From Afipia sp. 1NLS2 (GTDB lineage Bacteria > Pseudomonadota > Alphaproteobacteria > Rhizobiales > Xanthobacteraceae): 64,000 nt of DNA. The position numbers were made by a program, and so were the translations under genes. Of the stretch, positions 1 to 8,378 are shown piece after piece. The stretch spans positions 496,001 to 560,000 of the forward strand of contig NZ_ADVZ01000003.1 of NCBI RefSeq assembly GCF_000178995.1, given 5' to 3'. The notes below the pieces were generated by a model. It was given only the letters and a program-made list of their open reading frames with translations. It was not told where the DNA came from and did no database searches. Numbering within the stretch: the stretch's first letter is position 1; each line of letters begins with the position of its first letter.

Positions 1-421
1 CGAGGCCGGATAGAATCTCTTGCTGATCGCAGACGTAAATCTTGACTGAAACACTCGGATGAAGCCGACAAAACTGCGCCAGCAAGTTTGAAAAATAGAC
101 AGGCCCCAAATTTGTAAAGCAGGCGACGCTTAGTTCTCCCTCCAGGGAGTGACCAAGCGCGCCGGCGCGCAATTGAAATTCATCCGCGCGCGCAAGCAGA
201 GATCGCGCCTCTGCAACAATGACCTCGCCTGCAGGAGTTAGCTTCATTCCGCGTGCGGGTTGCCGAACGAACAATTGAATATCGAGTTCGGCTTCAAGGT
301 CGGAGATGGCGACAGATACCGAGGCAGGCGAGATGTGAAGTTGTCGCGCAGCCGCTGTCACGCTCTTGTTTCGGGCAGCTTCCAGAAAATATTGCAGTGC
401 GCGCAACGAGAGGCGATTCAT
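1..421 (-). CDS. LysR-family transcriptional regulator (N-terminal part)
   Basis: The reading frame is open from an ATG at 419-421 to the left edge, so only about the first 140 residues are present. The N-terminus is a typical LysR winged helix-turn-helix (LRALQYFLEAARNKSVTAAA, then a recognition helix with SPASVSVAISDLE), followed by the linker helix and the first strand of the effector domain. It is divergent from the nitrilase at 541, the usual arrangement for a LysR protein controlling its neighbour. The effector is unknown because the ligand-binding domain is mostly outside the window. Confidence 0.85.
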   Translation of the reverse strand, partial: MNRLSLRALQYFLEAARNKSVTAAARQLHISPASVSVAISDLEAELDIQLFVRQPARGMKLTPAGEVIVAEARSLLARADEFQLRAGALGHSLEGELSVACFTNLGPVYFSNLLAQFCRLHPSVSVKIYVCDQQEILSGL

Positions 422-502
422 ATTTACCTAACGCGATCATAGGAAAATTCTGCTTTTCTAAATCTCTCAGATGCGGAAGGATTTCGCAAGCCGATTAACG
501 GA

Positions 503-554
503 GGAAGAAAAAATGCTTCTTCCCGCAACCAAGCTAGGGGATGTCTTTGAATAG
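503..554 (+). promoter_or_regulatory. Hairpin over a leader ORF in front of the nitrilase gene
   Basis: A 7-bp inverted repeat (GGAAGAA 503-509, TTCTTCC 517-523) encloses an ATG at 513 preceded by a good Shine-Dalgarno (GGAGG). That ATG opens a 13-codon frame ending at TAG 552-554, overlapping the first codons of the nitrilase in another frame. The hairpin would cover the ribosome site of the mini-ORF. The nitrilase's own ribosome site is the AGGGG immediately before 541. Whether the leader ORF is translated is unknown. Confidence 0.35.
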
Positions 555-1593
555 CAAGGGTTCAGAACACAGTTCGACGAGAGCGCTTGTCACTGCGGTG
601 CACGCGGCATCCGTGATGCTGGACAAGGCCGCATGCACCGCCAAAGCATGTGAGTTGATTGGAAAGGCCGCCGCGGACGGTTCCCGGTTTGCGGTTTTCC
701 CTGAATCATTTCTTCCGGGCTTTCCGTTGTGGAATGGGCTTATCAGACCCATCGACGGTCATTCGATGTTTCGACGGTTCGCTGACAACTCTGTTCGTGT
801 TGACGGTCCGGAGATGGCGGCGATAGCGGAAGCCGCGGCTAAACATCGCATATTCGTAAGCATGGGAATTTCGGAGGTTTCGCCTCACAGCGAGGGATGC
901 TTGTGGAACAGCAACGTCCTGATTTCTGATCGTGGCGAGCTGCTCAATCACCACCGCAAACTTGTGCCGACGTTTTATGAGAAACTGAGTTGGACCAGCG
1001 GAGATGGGGCCGGCCTGAAAGTCGTGTCGACGAGTATCGGTCGTATTGGTTCGTTAATCTGCGGTGAAAACAACAATCCGCTCTCTCGATATACATTGAT
1101 GGCACAGAGTGAGCAGATTCATACTTCAAGCTATCCGCCGGTCTGGCCATTTCGAAACCCGCTGGGGGCGAAGCCTTACGATCTCAGCGATGCGATCCGC
1201 GTCCGTGCTGCTGCTCACTCGTTTGAAGCGAAGGCCTTCACCATTGTGAGCGCCGGGTTTCTCGACGAGGAATCGCTTGCTGTGATTGCGAGCGGGAATG
1301 CCGAGTCGGAAGCCATACTGAGAGCTTGTCCTCGATCATGCTCGATGATCGTCGGGCCTGATGGCACGTTGCGCTCCGATATTCGCAGCGACGCGGAGGG
1401 ATTTGTTCATACGGAGATCGATGTCGCCGAAATCCTGGAGCACAAACAGCACCACGATATGGCGGGCTATTACAACCGCATGGATATTTATTCGCTGCAT
1501 GTTCAGCGTGCGCGACCGCAGCCGGCTTATTTTCGAGGAGATATCCTTGAGAGCGAGAACGACGCTTTCATAGATGGCGAAGGAATGGATTGA
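541..1593 (+). CDS. Nitrilase-superfamily C-N hydrolase (aliphatic nitrilase-like)
   Basis: A 350-residue cytoplasmic enzyme with the complete nitrilase triad: Glu55 in FPESFLPGFP, Lys140 in HHRKLVP and Cys174 in LICGENNNP. Length and motifs fit branch-1 nitrilases, which hydrolyse nitriles to carboxylic acid and ammonia; cyanide-type activity is also possible. The substrate cannot be read from sequence. It lies directly upstream of a NitT/TauT-type ABC importer with a 72-bp gap, so import and hydrolysis of the same organic nitrogen source is a reasonable inference. A divergent LysR gene probably regulates it. Confidence 0.85.
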   Translation: MSLNSKGSEHSSTRALVTAVHAASVMLDKAACTAKACELIGKAAADGSRFAVFPESFLPGFPLWNGLIRPIDGHSMFRRFADNSVRVDGPEMAAIAEAAAKHRIFVSMGISEVSPHSEGCLWNSNVLISDRGELLNHHRKLVPTFYEKLSWTSGDGAGLKVVSTSIGRIGSLICGENNNPLSRYTLMAQSEQIHTSSYPPVWPFRNPLGAKPYDLSDAIRVRAAAHSFEAKAFTIVSAGFLDEESLAVIASGNAESEAILRACPRSCSMIVGPDGTLRSDIRSDAEGFVHTEIDVAEILEHKQHHDMAGYYNRMDIYSLHVQRARPQPAYFRGDILESENDAFIDGEGMD

Positions 1594-1665
1594 CGCAAAG
1601 CAACGGAAGATCCGCATAAGAAAGTCGTAAATCAACAGGCATCGCGAGCCAGAGGGGAGACTCCC

Positions 1666-2790
1666 ATGAGGACGTGTAAGGGTCGGAGTGTTTACGGTTT
1701 ATTGGCTGCTGTATTTATCGTTTTAAGTCCGGCGACAGCCAAATCGGCGGAATTCGGAAAACCGGGAGAGCCGGTTCATTTGGTTGTCGGGCATCCTTGC
1801 TGCTACACCGAAGTATGGTCAGTCATGGTGTTGCACGGGAAGGAGCTTTGGAAAAAGTACCTCCCACAGGGTTCTACCGTGACATACGATGTGGGCCTGC
1901 AAGGCTCGACGATCGTAAATTCGATGTTGGCCAAGAAACAGCATATCGGGTACATCGGCGATCTTCCTGCAATCATCGCGACCACCAAAGAAAATGTTGC
2001 TGATGTCCGGATCGTGGGGGTCTCCGGCGTTGCCTACGATCAGTGCAACATTCTTCTCGCGCGGAAAGACGCTCCGGAATTCAAGTCCGCCGACGAAGCC
2101 GCCAAGTGGTTAAGCGGCAAACAGATGGCCGTTCCCAAGGGGACATGTTCGGATATCTTTGCGCGCTCGGTGTTCGAACGGGCAAACGTTAAGCCGGCAG
2201 CTTACCTCAATCAGAACGTCGAGGTTATAACCAGCGGTTTCCGGGCAGGTAAGCTTGATGGCGCCGCAATCTGGGAGCCAGTCGCCGCAAGACTTGTAGA
2301 GGAAGGCTTGGCGCGCCGCATCTCCTCCGGTGTCGACTACGGTCTGAAAGACTCGTCGTATATCGTGATGAGTGCGGAATTGATCAGCCAGCGCCCTGAT
2401 GTCGTTAAGGGGTGGCTGAATGCTGAACTCGATGCGCAGCAGTTTCTGGCTGATCCGGCAAACGCCGCGGAAGTCATCAAGCTCGTTATGACGCAGACGA
2501 CGGGATTTCCTGAAAAGTCCCTATGGTCGGCGCTTTATGCAACCTATCCGAAGGAGCAGGGTGGCACCAATCCCAGGATGGAGTTGCCATTTGCGTTCAC
2601 TCCCGAGGTCATGGGTTTGATGAAGAAGGGAACTGATTTTCTCTATTCGATAAAGGGAATCGGTACTGCTCAGCTTCGACCTGAGGCTGTCATGCCGCAG
2701 TTCGCCGAGGCGGTTTTGAAGGACAGGAAGCTCAGCTCTCCGGTTGGAGCCGTGCCAGCACTTCCCGGTTCAGCGTATCATGGCAAGTGA
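1666..2790 (+). CDS. ABC transporter substrate-binding protein, NitT/TauT (NMT1-like) family
   Basis: A 374-residue periplasmic binding protein with a hydrophobic signal peptide (about residues 1-28, cleavage after the SA/SAE region). A GAGGGGAG ribosome site precedes the ATG. The two-lobed SsuA/TauA-type fold is suggested by the GDLPAIIA and GLQGSTIVNSML stretches. It is the only binding protein for the following two permeases and two ATPases. The ligand is unknown; the family takes up nitrate, taurine, alkanesulfonates, thiamine precursors and nitriles. Confidence 0.85.
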   Translation: MRTCKGRSVYGLLAAVFIVLSPATAKSAEFGKPGEPVHLVVGHPCCYTEVWSVMVLHGKELWKKYLPQGSTVTYDVGLQGSTIVNSMLAKKQHIGYIGDLPAIIATTKENVADVRIVGVSGVAYDQCNILLARKDAPEFKSADEAAKWLSGKQMAVPKGTCSDIFARSVFERANVKPAAYLNQNVEVITSGFRAGKLDGAAIWEPVAARLVEEGLARRISSGVDYGLKDSSYIVMSAELISQRPDVVKGWLNAELDAQQFLADPANAAEVIKLVMTQTTGFPEKSLWSALYATYPKEQGGTNPRMELPFAFTPEVMGLMKKGTDFLYSIKGIGTAQLRPEAVMPQFAEAVLKDRKLSSPVGAVPALPGSAYHGK

Positions 2791-2936
2791 TACAGAAATG
2801 GGTGCGGTGGACCGCCATCGCACCCAGGGTCCCTCGGCGGGTCCTGACATGCCAGCGTCCTTTGGCGGATATCGCATGCAGCTCGAAACGGCGCTCTATC
2901 AGCTCAAGAGCTGGCTAAAAAAGTCCGCGTCCCTAT

Positions 2937-3713
2937 TTGATGGTTCTCGGGTTCACGCTGCTGATCGGATTTTGGTGGCTCAGCGTCGAGGTTTGGAAGC
3001 TTCCGCGCTTTGCCGGAATGCCCGGCCCAACGGCCGTAGTGCGCGAATGGTTCAGCCGCGAGCCGATGTTCGGTCTTTCGTTCTACACGCCGGATTATTA
3101 CGTTCACATCCTCACGAGCCTGCAGCGTGTTTTCATTGCCTTTGTGTTGTCGACCGTCATCGGTGTTCCGCTTGGGCTCATCATTGGATGGTCCCGCACC
3201 GCGCGCGAATACATTTTTCCTGTCTTGGAAATGTTGCGCCCGATTCCGGCTCTCGCATGGGTACCGCTTGCGATCCTGATGTTCAAGAGCAGTGAAGGGC
3301 CGGTTATATTTCTAACCTTCTTGCCTGCTTTTTTCGCAACAACACTCAATTCTATGTTGGGCGTTCATTCCATCGATGAAAGTTACTTCCGGGCTGCCGA
3401 TTGTCTCGGCGCTTCGCGATGGCAGGTTTTTAGACACATCGTTGTGCCGGGATCTCTGCCGTTCGTCTTTACCGGACTGGAAATATCGATTGGGCTTGCT
3501 TGGTTCTCGCTGGTCGCAGGCGAAATGATCGCCGGCGAATACGGTCTCGGCTACGTTATCTACACCTCCTACACGATGGTGAGCTATCCGACGATTGTCA
3601 TTGGAATGATCACGCTCGGCGTCGTTGGCTATGTCTCCAGCGCCATGATCCGCTCGGTCGGGATGTTCCTCATGGGCTGGCGCACTCGTGAACTCGGGCT
3701 CGGGGGTCAATGA
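2937..3713 (+). CDS. ABC transporter permease 1 (SsuC/TauC-like), N-terminus in doubt
   Basis: A BPD_transp_1-type inner-membrane permease with about six membrane helices and the EAA loop region (AADCLGASRWQVFRHIVVP). The open frame can begin only at TTG 2937 or ATG 2940, because TAA at 2916 closes it upstream. Neither start has a ribosome site, and translation would begin inside the first membrane helix. In another frame, from ATG 2876 (weak GGCGG site) to about 2936, lies a plausible basic, amphipathic N-terminus (ALYQLKSWLKKSASLF). A frameshift near 2935 is therefore likely, real or from sequencing. It overlaps the ATPase start (ATGA). Confidence 0.8.
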   Translation: MMVLGFTLLIGFWWLSVEVWKLPRFAGMPGPTAVVREWFSREPMFGLSFYTPDYYVHILTSLQRVFIAFVLSTVIGVPLGLIIGWSRTAREYIFPVLEMLRPIPALAWVPLAILMFKSSEGPVIFLTFLPAFFATTLNSMLGVHSIDESYFRAADCLGASRWQVFRHIVVPGSLPFVFTGLEISIGLAWFSLVAGEMIAGEYGLGYVIYTSYTMVSYPTIVIGMITLGVVGYVSSAMIRSVGMFLMGWRTRELGLGGQ

Positions 3714-4567
3714 TGCAGACATCGCTCGAACAAACCAAAGCGCGCTCCCTTCGCGGTACCATTCGGATCGAAGGTGCTGTGAAAATCTACGGAAACCCCG
3801 AAAACGGCGTTGTCGCCGTCGATCATTGCTCACTCGAATGCCCGCCTGGCCAGATCACAATGGTGGTAGGCCCGTCCGGTTGCGGCAAGACAACGCTTTT
3901 GAACGCGATTGCCGGGTTTCATTCACTGACGAGCGGCGCGATCTATCTCGACGATGAGATGCTTTGCGGCCCCGGTAAACCTAAAGCAGACCCAGGTTCA
4001 GACCGCATCGTCGTGTTTCAGAACGGCGCACTGTTTCCGTGGAAGACAAATATCGAGAACGTTGTTTTCGGCCCCGTCATGCAAGGAAAACTGTCGGTCA
4101 AAGAAGCCAAAGACAAGGCACGCATGATGATGGCTGAGGCCGGATTGTCCGGCGTTGAAAATGAATATCCCGGCCAGATTTCGTCCGGAGTGCGCCGACG
4201 TGTCGAGATCGTTCGCGCGCTGATGAATGATCCCAAGGTTTTGCTCCTCGATGAGCCATACCGGGCGCTCGATTCGTTGACTAAATCGGTTATGCACGAG
4301 TCGCTTCTCGAGACCTGTTATCGAAACCGCATCACGGTTTTCTTTATTACTCATGATCTGGAAGAGGCCATTTTTCTCGGCGATCAGGTCGTCATCATGA
4401 CCTCGCGCCCTTGCAGAACGAAGAAGCTGCTCAAGATCGATCTGCCTCACCCGCGGGATTACAGCATCGTGACGTCACGGCGCTTCCGTGAGTTGATGGA
4501 CGAGACGATGGATGCCGTACATGAAGAGGCGATGAAAGCCTTCGAATTAGGCGAGCGAGAGGGGTAG
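3710..4567 (+). CDS. ABC transporter ATP-binding protein 1, degenerate signature motif
   Basis: A 285-residue nucleotide-binding subunit of the NitT/TauT class. Walker A is GPSGCGKT (54-61), the Q-loop is VVFQNGALFPW, Walker B is LLLDEPYRALD and the switch histidine is present (FITHDLEEA). The signature that should read LSGGQ is ISSGV. ABC ATP sites are formed between two subunits, so this protein supplies an intact Walker/His half and a defective signature half. ATPase 2 of the same operon shows the reciprocal defect. ATGA overlap with permease 1 implies coupled translation. Confidence 0.9.
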   Translation: MMQTSLEQTKARSLRGTIRIEGAVKIYGNPENGVVAVDHCSLECPPGQITMVVGPSGCGKTTLLNAIAGFHSLTSGAIYLDDEMLCGPGKPKADPGSDRIVVFQNGALFPWKTNIENVVFGPVMQGKLSVKEAKDKARMMMAEAGLSGVENEYPGQISSGVRRRVEIVRALMNDPKVLLLDEPYRALDSLTKSVMHESLLETCYRNRITVFFITHDLEEAIFLGDQVVIMTSRPCRTKKLLKIDLPHPRDYSIVTSRRFRELMDETMDAVHEEAMKAFELGEREG

Positions 4568-4572
4568 ACTTC

Positions 4573-5412
4573 ATGTTTGCACTGGCCCGATTGCCTGCCG
4601 CGCTTGGAACGCGCGCAACTGCGCGAGCTGTCATAGCCATTACTCTAGCCGTGGTGTTCTGGGAGATTGGCTCGAGGTTCGGTGATTGGACCGGAGCGCG
4701 GTTGCCATTTATCGGAGTCGTCCCGCCACCAAGTCGCGTGCTGTCGGTGTGGTACAATCTGATCGGCGATTACGGCTATTGGCAGAGCTGGTATCTCAGC
4801 TTTCTCCGTGTTCTTGGCGGTTTTGGCGCAGCCATGGTGCTGGGAATTCCATTCGGTATGGCATTAGCCCTTAATCGAACATTCTATCAGACAGCCTTTC
4901 CGACCTTTGAGGTCTTGCGTCCGATTCCACCGCTCGCATGGGTGCCGGCGGCGATCCTCTTTTGGCCAACACAAGAACTGTCGATAGCGTTTATTACTTT
5001 CCTCGGCGCATTCTATACGATCGTCATCAACGTTGTTGGCGGCGCGCGAAGTATTGATGCGCGATATATTCAATCCGCTTATGCAATGGGCGCCTCACGG
5101 TGGACGGTGTTTCGTCGGGTGGTCCTGCCATCGACATTACCCTCAATCATCGTCGGCGCGTCCGTCGGCATGGGAGTGACCTGGGAAGTGGTTGTGGCGG
5201 CCGAGATGATATCCGGTGGTGGCAGTAGTATGGGGAGCGGCACCGGTGGCACCGGAGGAGGCCTCGGGTTTTTCATTTGGAATTCCTATACCGGTGGATC
5301 CTACGAGCAAATCATCGTCGGCATGATCAGTATCGGAATCGCCGGTTACATCTCCAGCTCGGCGATTCGTGCGCTGGGAGACAGGATCGCGCCATGGTTG
5401 AAGCCACGATAA
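4573..5412 (+). CDS. ABC transporter permease 2 (SsuC/TauC-like)
   Basis: A 279-residue inner-membrane permease of the binding-protein-dependent family, with the EAA loop in AYAMGASRWTVFRRVVLP. The ATG follows a GAGGGG ribosome site at 8 nt. Between the last two membrane segments it carries a glycine/serine-rich insert of about 20 residues (GGGSSMGSGTGGTGGG) that permease 1 lacks. It is 6 nt from ATPase 1. Two different permeases in one operon suggest a heterodimeric channel. Confidence 0.88.
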   Translation: MFALARLPAALGTRATARAVIAITLAVVFWEIGSRFGDWTGARLPFIGVVPPPSRVLSVWYNLIGDYGYWQSWYLSFLRVLGGFGAAMVLGIPFGMALALNRTFYQTAFPTFEVLRPIPPLAWVPAAILFWPTQELSIAFITFLGAFYTIVINVVGGARSIDARYIQSAYAMGASRWTVFRRVVLPSTLPSIIVGASVGMGVTWEVVVAAEMISGGGSSMGSGTGGTGGGLGFFIWNSYTGGSYEQIIVGMISIGIAGYISSSAIRALGDRIAPWLKPR

Positions 5413-5426
5413 CGCGGGCAGGGACG

Positions 5427-6287
5427 ATGAAAGAAAAATCGGTTGGCGGCGAACTCGAGGTTCGTGATGTGTCGAAGTCCTACGGCACGGATCGTTATCC
5501 AAAGACGGTCGTAGATAATTGTTCGTTCACTGTGGAACGTAGCAAGCTGACCGTGATGATAGGCCCGTCAGGCTCTGGCAAGAGTACGATCGTGAGATTG
5601 TTGGCCAGCTTTGAACAACCCACCTCGGGAGCGGTGTTGTTGGACGGCAAGAAGGTGACAAAGCCGGATCGCGAAAGGCTTGTCGTGTTTCAAGAATCCG
5701 CATTGTATCCTTGGATGACGACCTATGAGAACGTTGTGTTCGGGCCCAAAGCCCAAGGACGACAGGGAGCATCGCTTGCGGACGCCGCACGCGATGCCAT
5801 TGACCGTGTCGGGCTCAATCAGTTTCAGAAATCGTACCCAAATCAATTGTCTGGGGGCATGCAGCGCCGTGCCGAGTTGGCGCGTGCACTCATCAATGAT
5901 CCTGCGGTCATGATCCTGGATGAACCGTTCCGCGGCCTTGATGCGATGACGAAGGGGCTGATGCAGGAATACTATGCACAGCTATTTGAAAGCTCGCGGA
6001 ATACACATTTATTTATCACGACGGATATTGATGAAGCGATTTTCCTCGCTGATCGTCTACTTATCATGTCGAATTTTCCGCTGCGACTGCGGCAGGTCAT
6101 CAAGGTCGATCTGCCACGCCCACGTCGGTTGGTCGATGTCGTGACAAGCGATACAGCGAACCAATTAAAAATGACTGCACTTTCGATTTTGCACGAAGAG
6201 GCTCTAAAATCTTTTGCAGTTGGAAATCAGTCGGCAGATCATCTCATCGAATCTTATAAGCAACGCTATCGTGCCGGCCCCAACTAG
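5427..6287 (+). CDS. ABC transporter ATP-binding protein 2, switch histidine replaced
   Basis: The chosen start is ATG 5427, just after the permease 2 stop and behind a weak CAGGGA site; ATG 5394 is an alternative. Walker A (GPSGSGKS), Q-loop (VVFQESALYPW), signature (LSGGM) and Walker B (MILDEPFRGLD) are all present. The H-loop reads FITTDIDEA, with threonine where the switch histidine belongs. Paired with ATPase 1 this predicts one consensus and one degenerate ATP site. The protein ends about 70 residues after the H-loop, a usual tail for this family. Confidence 0.88.
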   Translation: MKEKSVGGELEVRDVSKSYGTDRYPKTVVDNCSFTVERSKLTVMIGPSGSGKSTIVRLLASFEQPTSGAVLLDGKKVTKPDRERLVVFQESALYPWMTTYENVVFGPKAQGRQGASLADAARDAIDRVGLNQFQKSYPNQLSGGMQRRAELARALINDPAVMILDEPFRGLDAMTKGLMQEYYAQLFESSRNTHLFITTDIDEAIFLADRLLIMSNFPLRLRQVIKVDLPRPRRLVDVVTSDTANQLKMTALSILHEEALKSFAVGNQSADHLIESYKQRYRAGPN

Positions 6288-6310
6288 CTTGTGTGCGCGC
6301 CATCATGGGG

Positions 6311-6808
6311 TTATGCAGCCTCGGCTTCCGCGTTCACACCGGACTTTGCAATGCTGGAAAGTGTCTGGTCCGTTTTTCTTTCTTCGGCCAACGTCTCTTT
6401 TAGAAGTTGGCTGGCTTTCTTTAAACCGAGTTCGTCTGCCCAAGTGATGAGCGTTCCGTAGCGAGAGATTTCATAATGCTCAACGGCTTGAGCGGCAGCG
6501 AGTAGGCCGGCATCCAGGGCAGGGGCGCCTTTGTACTCAGACATGATCTCTTTGCCTTCGTCCAAGATCCCCATAATTGCATCGCAGGTTTTGCCGCGAG
6601 TCGTTTCACCAAGCTCCTCGAAGACGGATTCAAGGCGCTCGACCTGCCCCTCTGTTTCTTCGAGATGCTTTTCGAAAGCTGCCCGCAGGTCATCGCTCTG
6701 AGCTGCCTTCGCCATCTTCGGCAATGCGCTCATGATCTTCTTTTCAGCGAAGTAGATATCCTTGAGCGTGTCATGGAATAGATCCTTGAGAGTTTTAGCC
6801 TTCGCCAT
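6311..6808 (-). CDS. DUF892 / YciE-YciF ferritin-like protein
   Basis: A 165-residue helical protein of the DUF892 ferritin-like family (TLKDLFHDTLKDIYFAEKKI opening). Glu/His residues in the helices (EKHLEETEGQ, EHYEISRYG) fit a di-iron four-helix bundle. Related genes are stress-induced in enterobacteria and common in rhizobia; the biochemical role is not established. It is convergent with the ABC operon, with 23 bp between the stops, and is a single-gene unit. Confidence 0.85.
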   Translation of the reverse strand: MAKAKTLKDLFHDTLKDIYFAEKKIMSALPKMAKAAQSDDLRAAFEKHLEETEGQVERLESVFEELGETTRGKTCDAIMGILDEGKEIMSEYKGAPALDAGLLAAAQAVEHYEISRYGTLITWADELGLKKASQLLKETLAEERKTDQTLSSIAKSGVNAEAEAA

Positions 6809-7060
6809 GGGTGCCAGCCTCTAATTGGGGTGTGTGCTCGCGTCGAGAACAGGTCAGATGTCAGCGCGTACCGATGCGTTGGTGTCGCGGTCAGAAACCG
6901 GCAAAATGACCGCGTCCATCGTCCCCGTTGTGGCCGGTTGTCACCCGGCGCGAGTGTTCATTAATGTTTTCGTATTGATATGGTTTCATCTATCTAGCCG
7001 GAGCTTAACTTCGATTCGTGAGGGAAACGCCTTCGGCGCCTCTCCGCTTGGTCAGTTGGT

Positions 7061-7384
7061 GTGTCAAGCCAAACCCGTTGGGGTGCCTTTGTTATGGCCC
7101 TTGTGCACAGTTTGGTACTCGCGCGCGTGCCAGCAAATACGGAGCAGATGGGCCACCTCATCGCGGGTAAGCCAGCGGTCACGGGCTTCCCCTTTGGGTG
7201 GCAAAACCACACGTACGATGCCACGGTGGAAGATTTTGCGGCGTGGGGATGGCGTATAGCGTTTCTCTTGAGCGCTGTGCTCGTGGTTCTTCCTGCCGAT
7301 AAGCTTCGACTATTTTTCGTCGTGGTACTGATTGCGCTCGCGGCTCAAATGGCTCTCTACGCATTTGGAATTCGGTTTATCTAA
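7061..7384 (+). CDS. Small hypothetical membrane protein
   Basis: A frame of up to 107 residues from GTG 7061, or 96 from ATG 7094. The N-terminal half is polar and the C-terminal half has two predicted membrane segments (WGWRIAFLLSAVLVVLP and LFFVVVLIALAAQMALYAFG). No family is recognised. Its stop directly abuts the next gene's ATG, so the two are probably co-transcribed. The 252 bp before it show no convincing gene. Confidence 0.5.
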   Translation: MSSQTRWGAFVMALVHSLVLARVPANTEQMGHLIAGKPAVTGFPFGWQNHTYDATVEDFAAWGWRIAFLLSAVLVVLPADKLRLFFVVVLIALAAQMALYAFGIRFI

Positions 7385-7750
7385 ATGGCCTCCATAACAG
7401 CACCATCGGTTTTAAGGAATGTGATGACTGAAAATCTGGCAAAGCATGCACTTCTCGAGCGCCGGATTTCCAAATTATTGGAATGGGGAACATGGATCGG
7501 TTGCGCTATCGTCAGCGTCGGCATCACCATGGGGCTATTTGCGGCTGTTGAGTTTCAGCCCGTTTCCGTGCGTCTAGTGTCGATAGGCATTGCCATCTTT
7601 ATCGCCATGCCGATTCTCGGAGTCGCCGTGATGACGCTCACATTCATCCGCGATGAAGACACAGTTTTCGCGATCATTTCCTTTCTGGTCTTGCTGATTA
7701 TAGGGTTAGGCGCTGCTATCGGTGTTCTTCACGTCGATTCGGTTCTTTAG
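7385..7750 (+). CDS. Small three-helix membrane protein (DUF1634-like)
   Basis: 121 residues from ATG 7385, or 108 from ATG 7424, with three clear membrane helices separated by short loops. The pattern resembles DUF1634 proteins, but the assignment is weak because it rests on topology. The 3' end overlaps the DsbA-like gene on the other strand by 35 bp, so the transcripts converge and overlap. Confidence 0.6.
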   Translation: MASITAPSVLRNVMTENLAKHALLERRISKLLEWGTWIGCAIVSVGITMGLFAAVEFQPVSVRLVSIGIAIFIAMPILGVAVMTLTFIRDEDTVFAIISFLVLLIIGLGAAIGVLHVDSVL

Positions 7751-8378
7751 CGGCGGCCTCGCGCGCGTCAGCGACAACATGCTGAAAGCCTTCATAGGTG
7801 AGAGCTTGATTGACCCGGAATTTTCCAACTAGAAACCCTGGCGTGCCCTGTAAACCAATAGCGTCGGCTTGTTCGAGATTTCGCTTAATGAGTGCGTCGA
7901 TGGCCGAGGCATTGATTTTCATATCCTGATTCAGTCGATCTATATCGACGTCAGTCTTTCTAATTGCAGCGAGCATTTTCTCGACCGCGACGCCAGTACC
8001 CGGAATATTCATCATCGCTTCGTGAGCTGCGAGATATTTGCCTTGATACTTTGCGGCTAACGCCAGTCTCGCCCCGGAAATCGATGTTTCTTCCAAGATT
8101 GGCCAATCTTTGTAGACCACCCGAATGTTGCCGTCAGAGCGTACAATCCGCTCAAGGTGCGGTGCGGTCGCCTTGCAAAACGGGCAATTATAATCGAAGA
8201 AATCGATGATGGTCAGATTGCCGTTTGAATTGCCAGCGGTCGGCGACTCGGGATCGTTGAAAAGCATATGCTTCAACTCCTCGAGCGAATCGTCGGCTCT
8301 CACTCTTGGTATGAAGAAAAGCGCCGTCGATGCGGTGGCTAATCGCAGAAATGACTGTCTGGAGAGTTCGATGGTCAT
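7716..8378 (-). CDS. DsbA-family thiol:disulfide oxidoreductase
   Basis: A 220-residue exported thioredoxin-fold protein. The signal region is residues 1-28, the CPFC active site is Cys65-Cys68 (DFFDYNCPFC), and the cis-proline loop is GTPGFLVG near residue 185. The insertion between them is helical as in DsbA. It is the last gene of a two-gene unit with the DsbD N-domain protein (4-bp overlap) that begins below a CTTAAG-N5-CTTAAG box. A periplasmic oxidase or isomerase partnering the lone DsbD N-domain is the natural inference. Confidence 0.85.
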   Translation of the reverse strand: MTIELSRQSFLRLATASTALFFIPRVRADDSLEELKHMLFNDPESPTAGNSNGNLTIIDFFDYNCPFCKATAPHLERIVRSDGNIRVVYKDWPILEETSISGARLALAAKYQGKYLAAHEAMMNIPGTGVAVEKMLAAIRKTDVDIDRLNQDMKINASAIDALIKRNLEQADAIGLQGTPGFLVGKFRVNQALTYEGFQHVVADAREAAAKEPNRREEHR

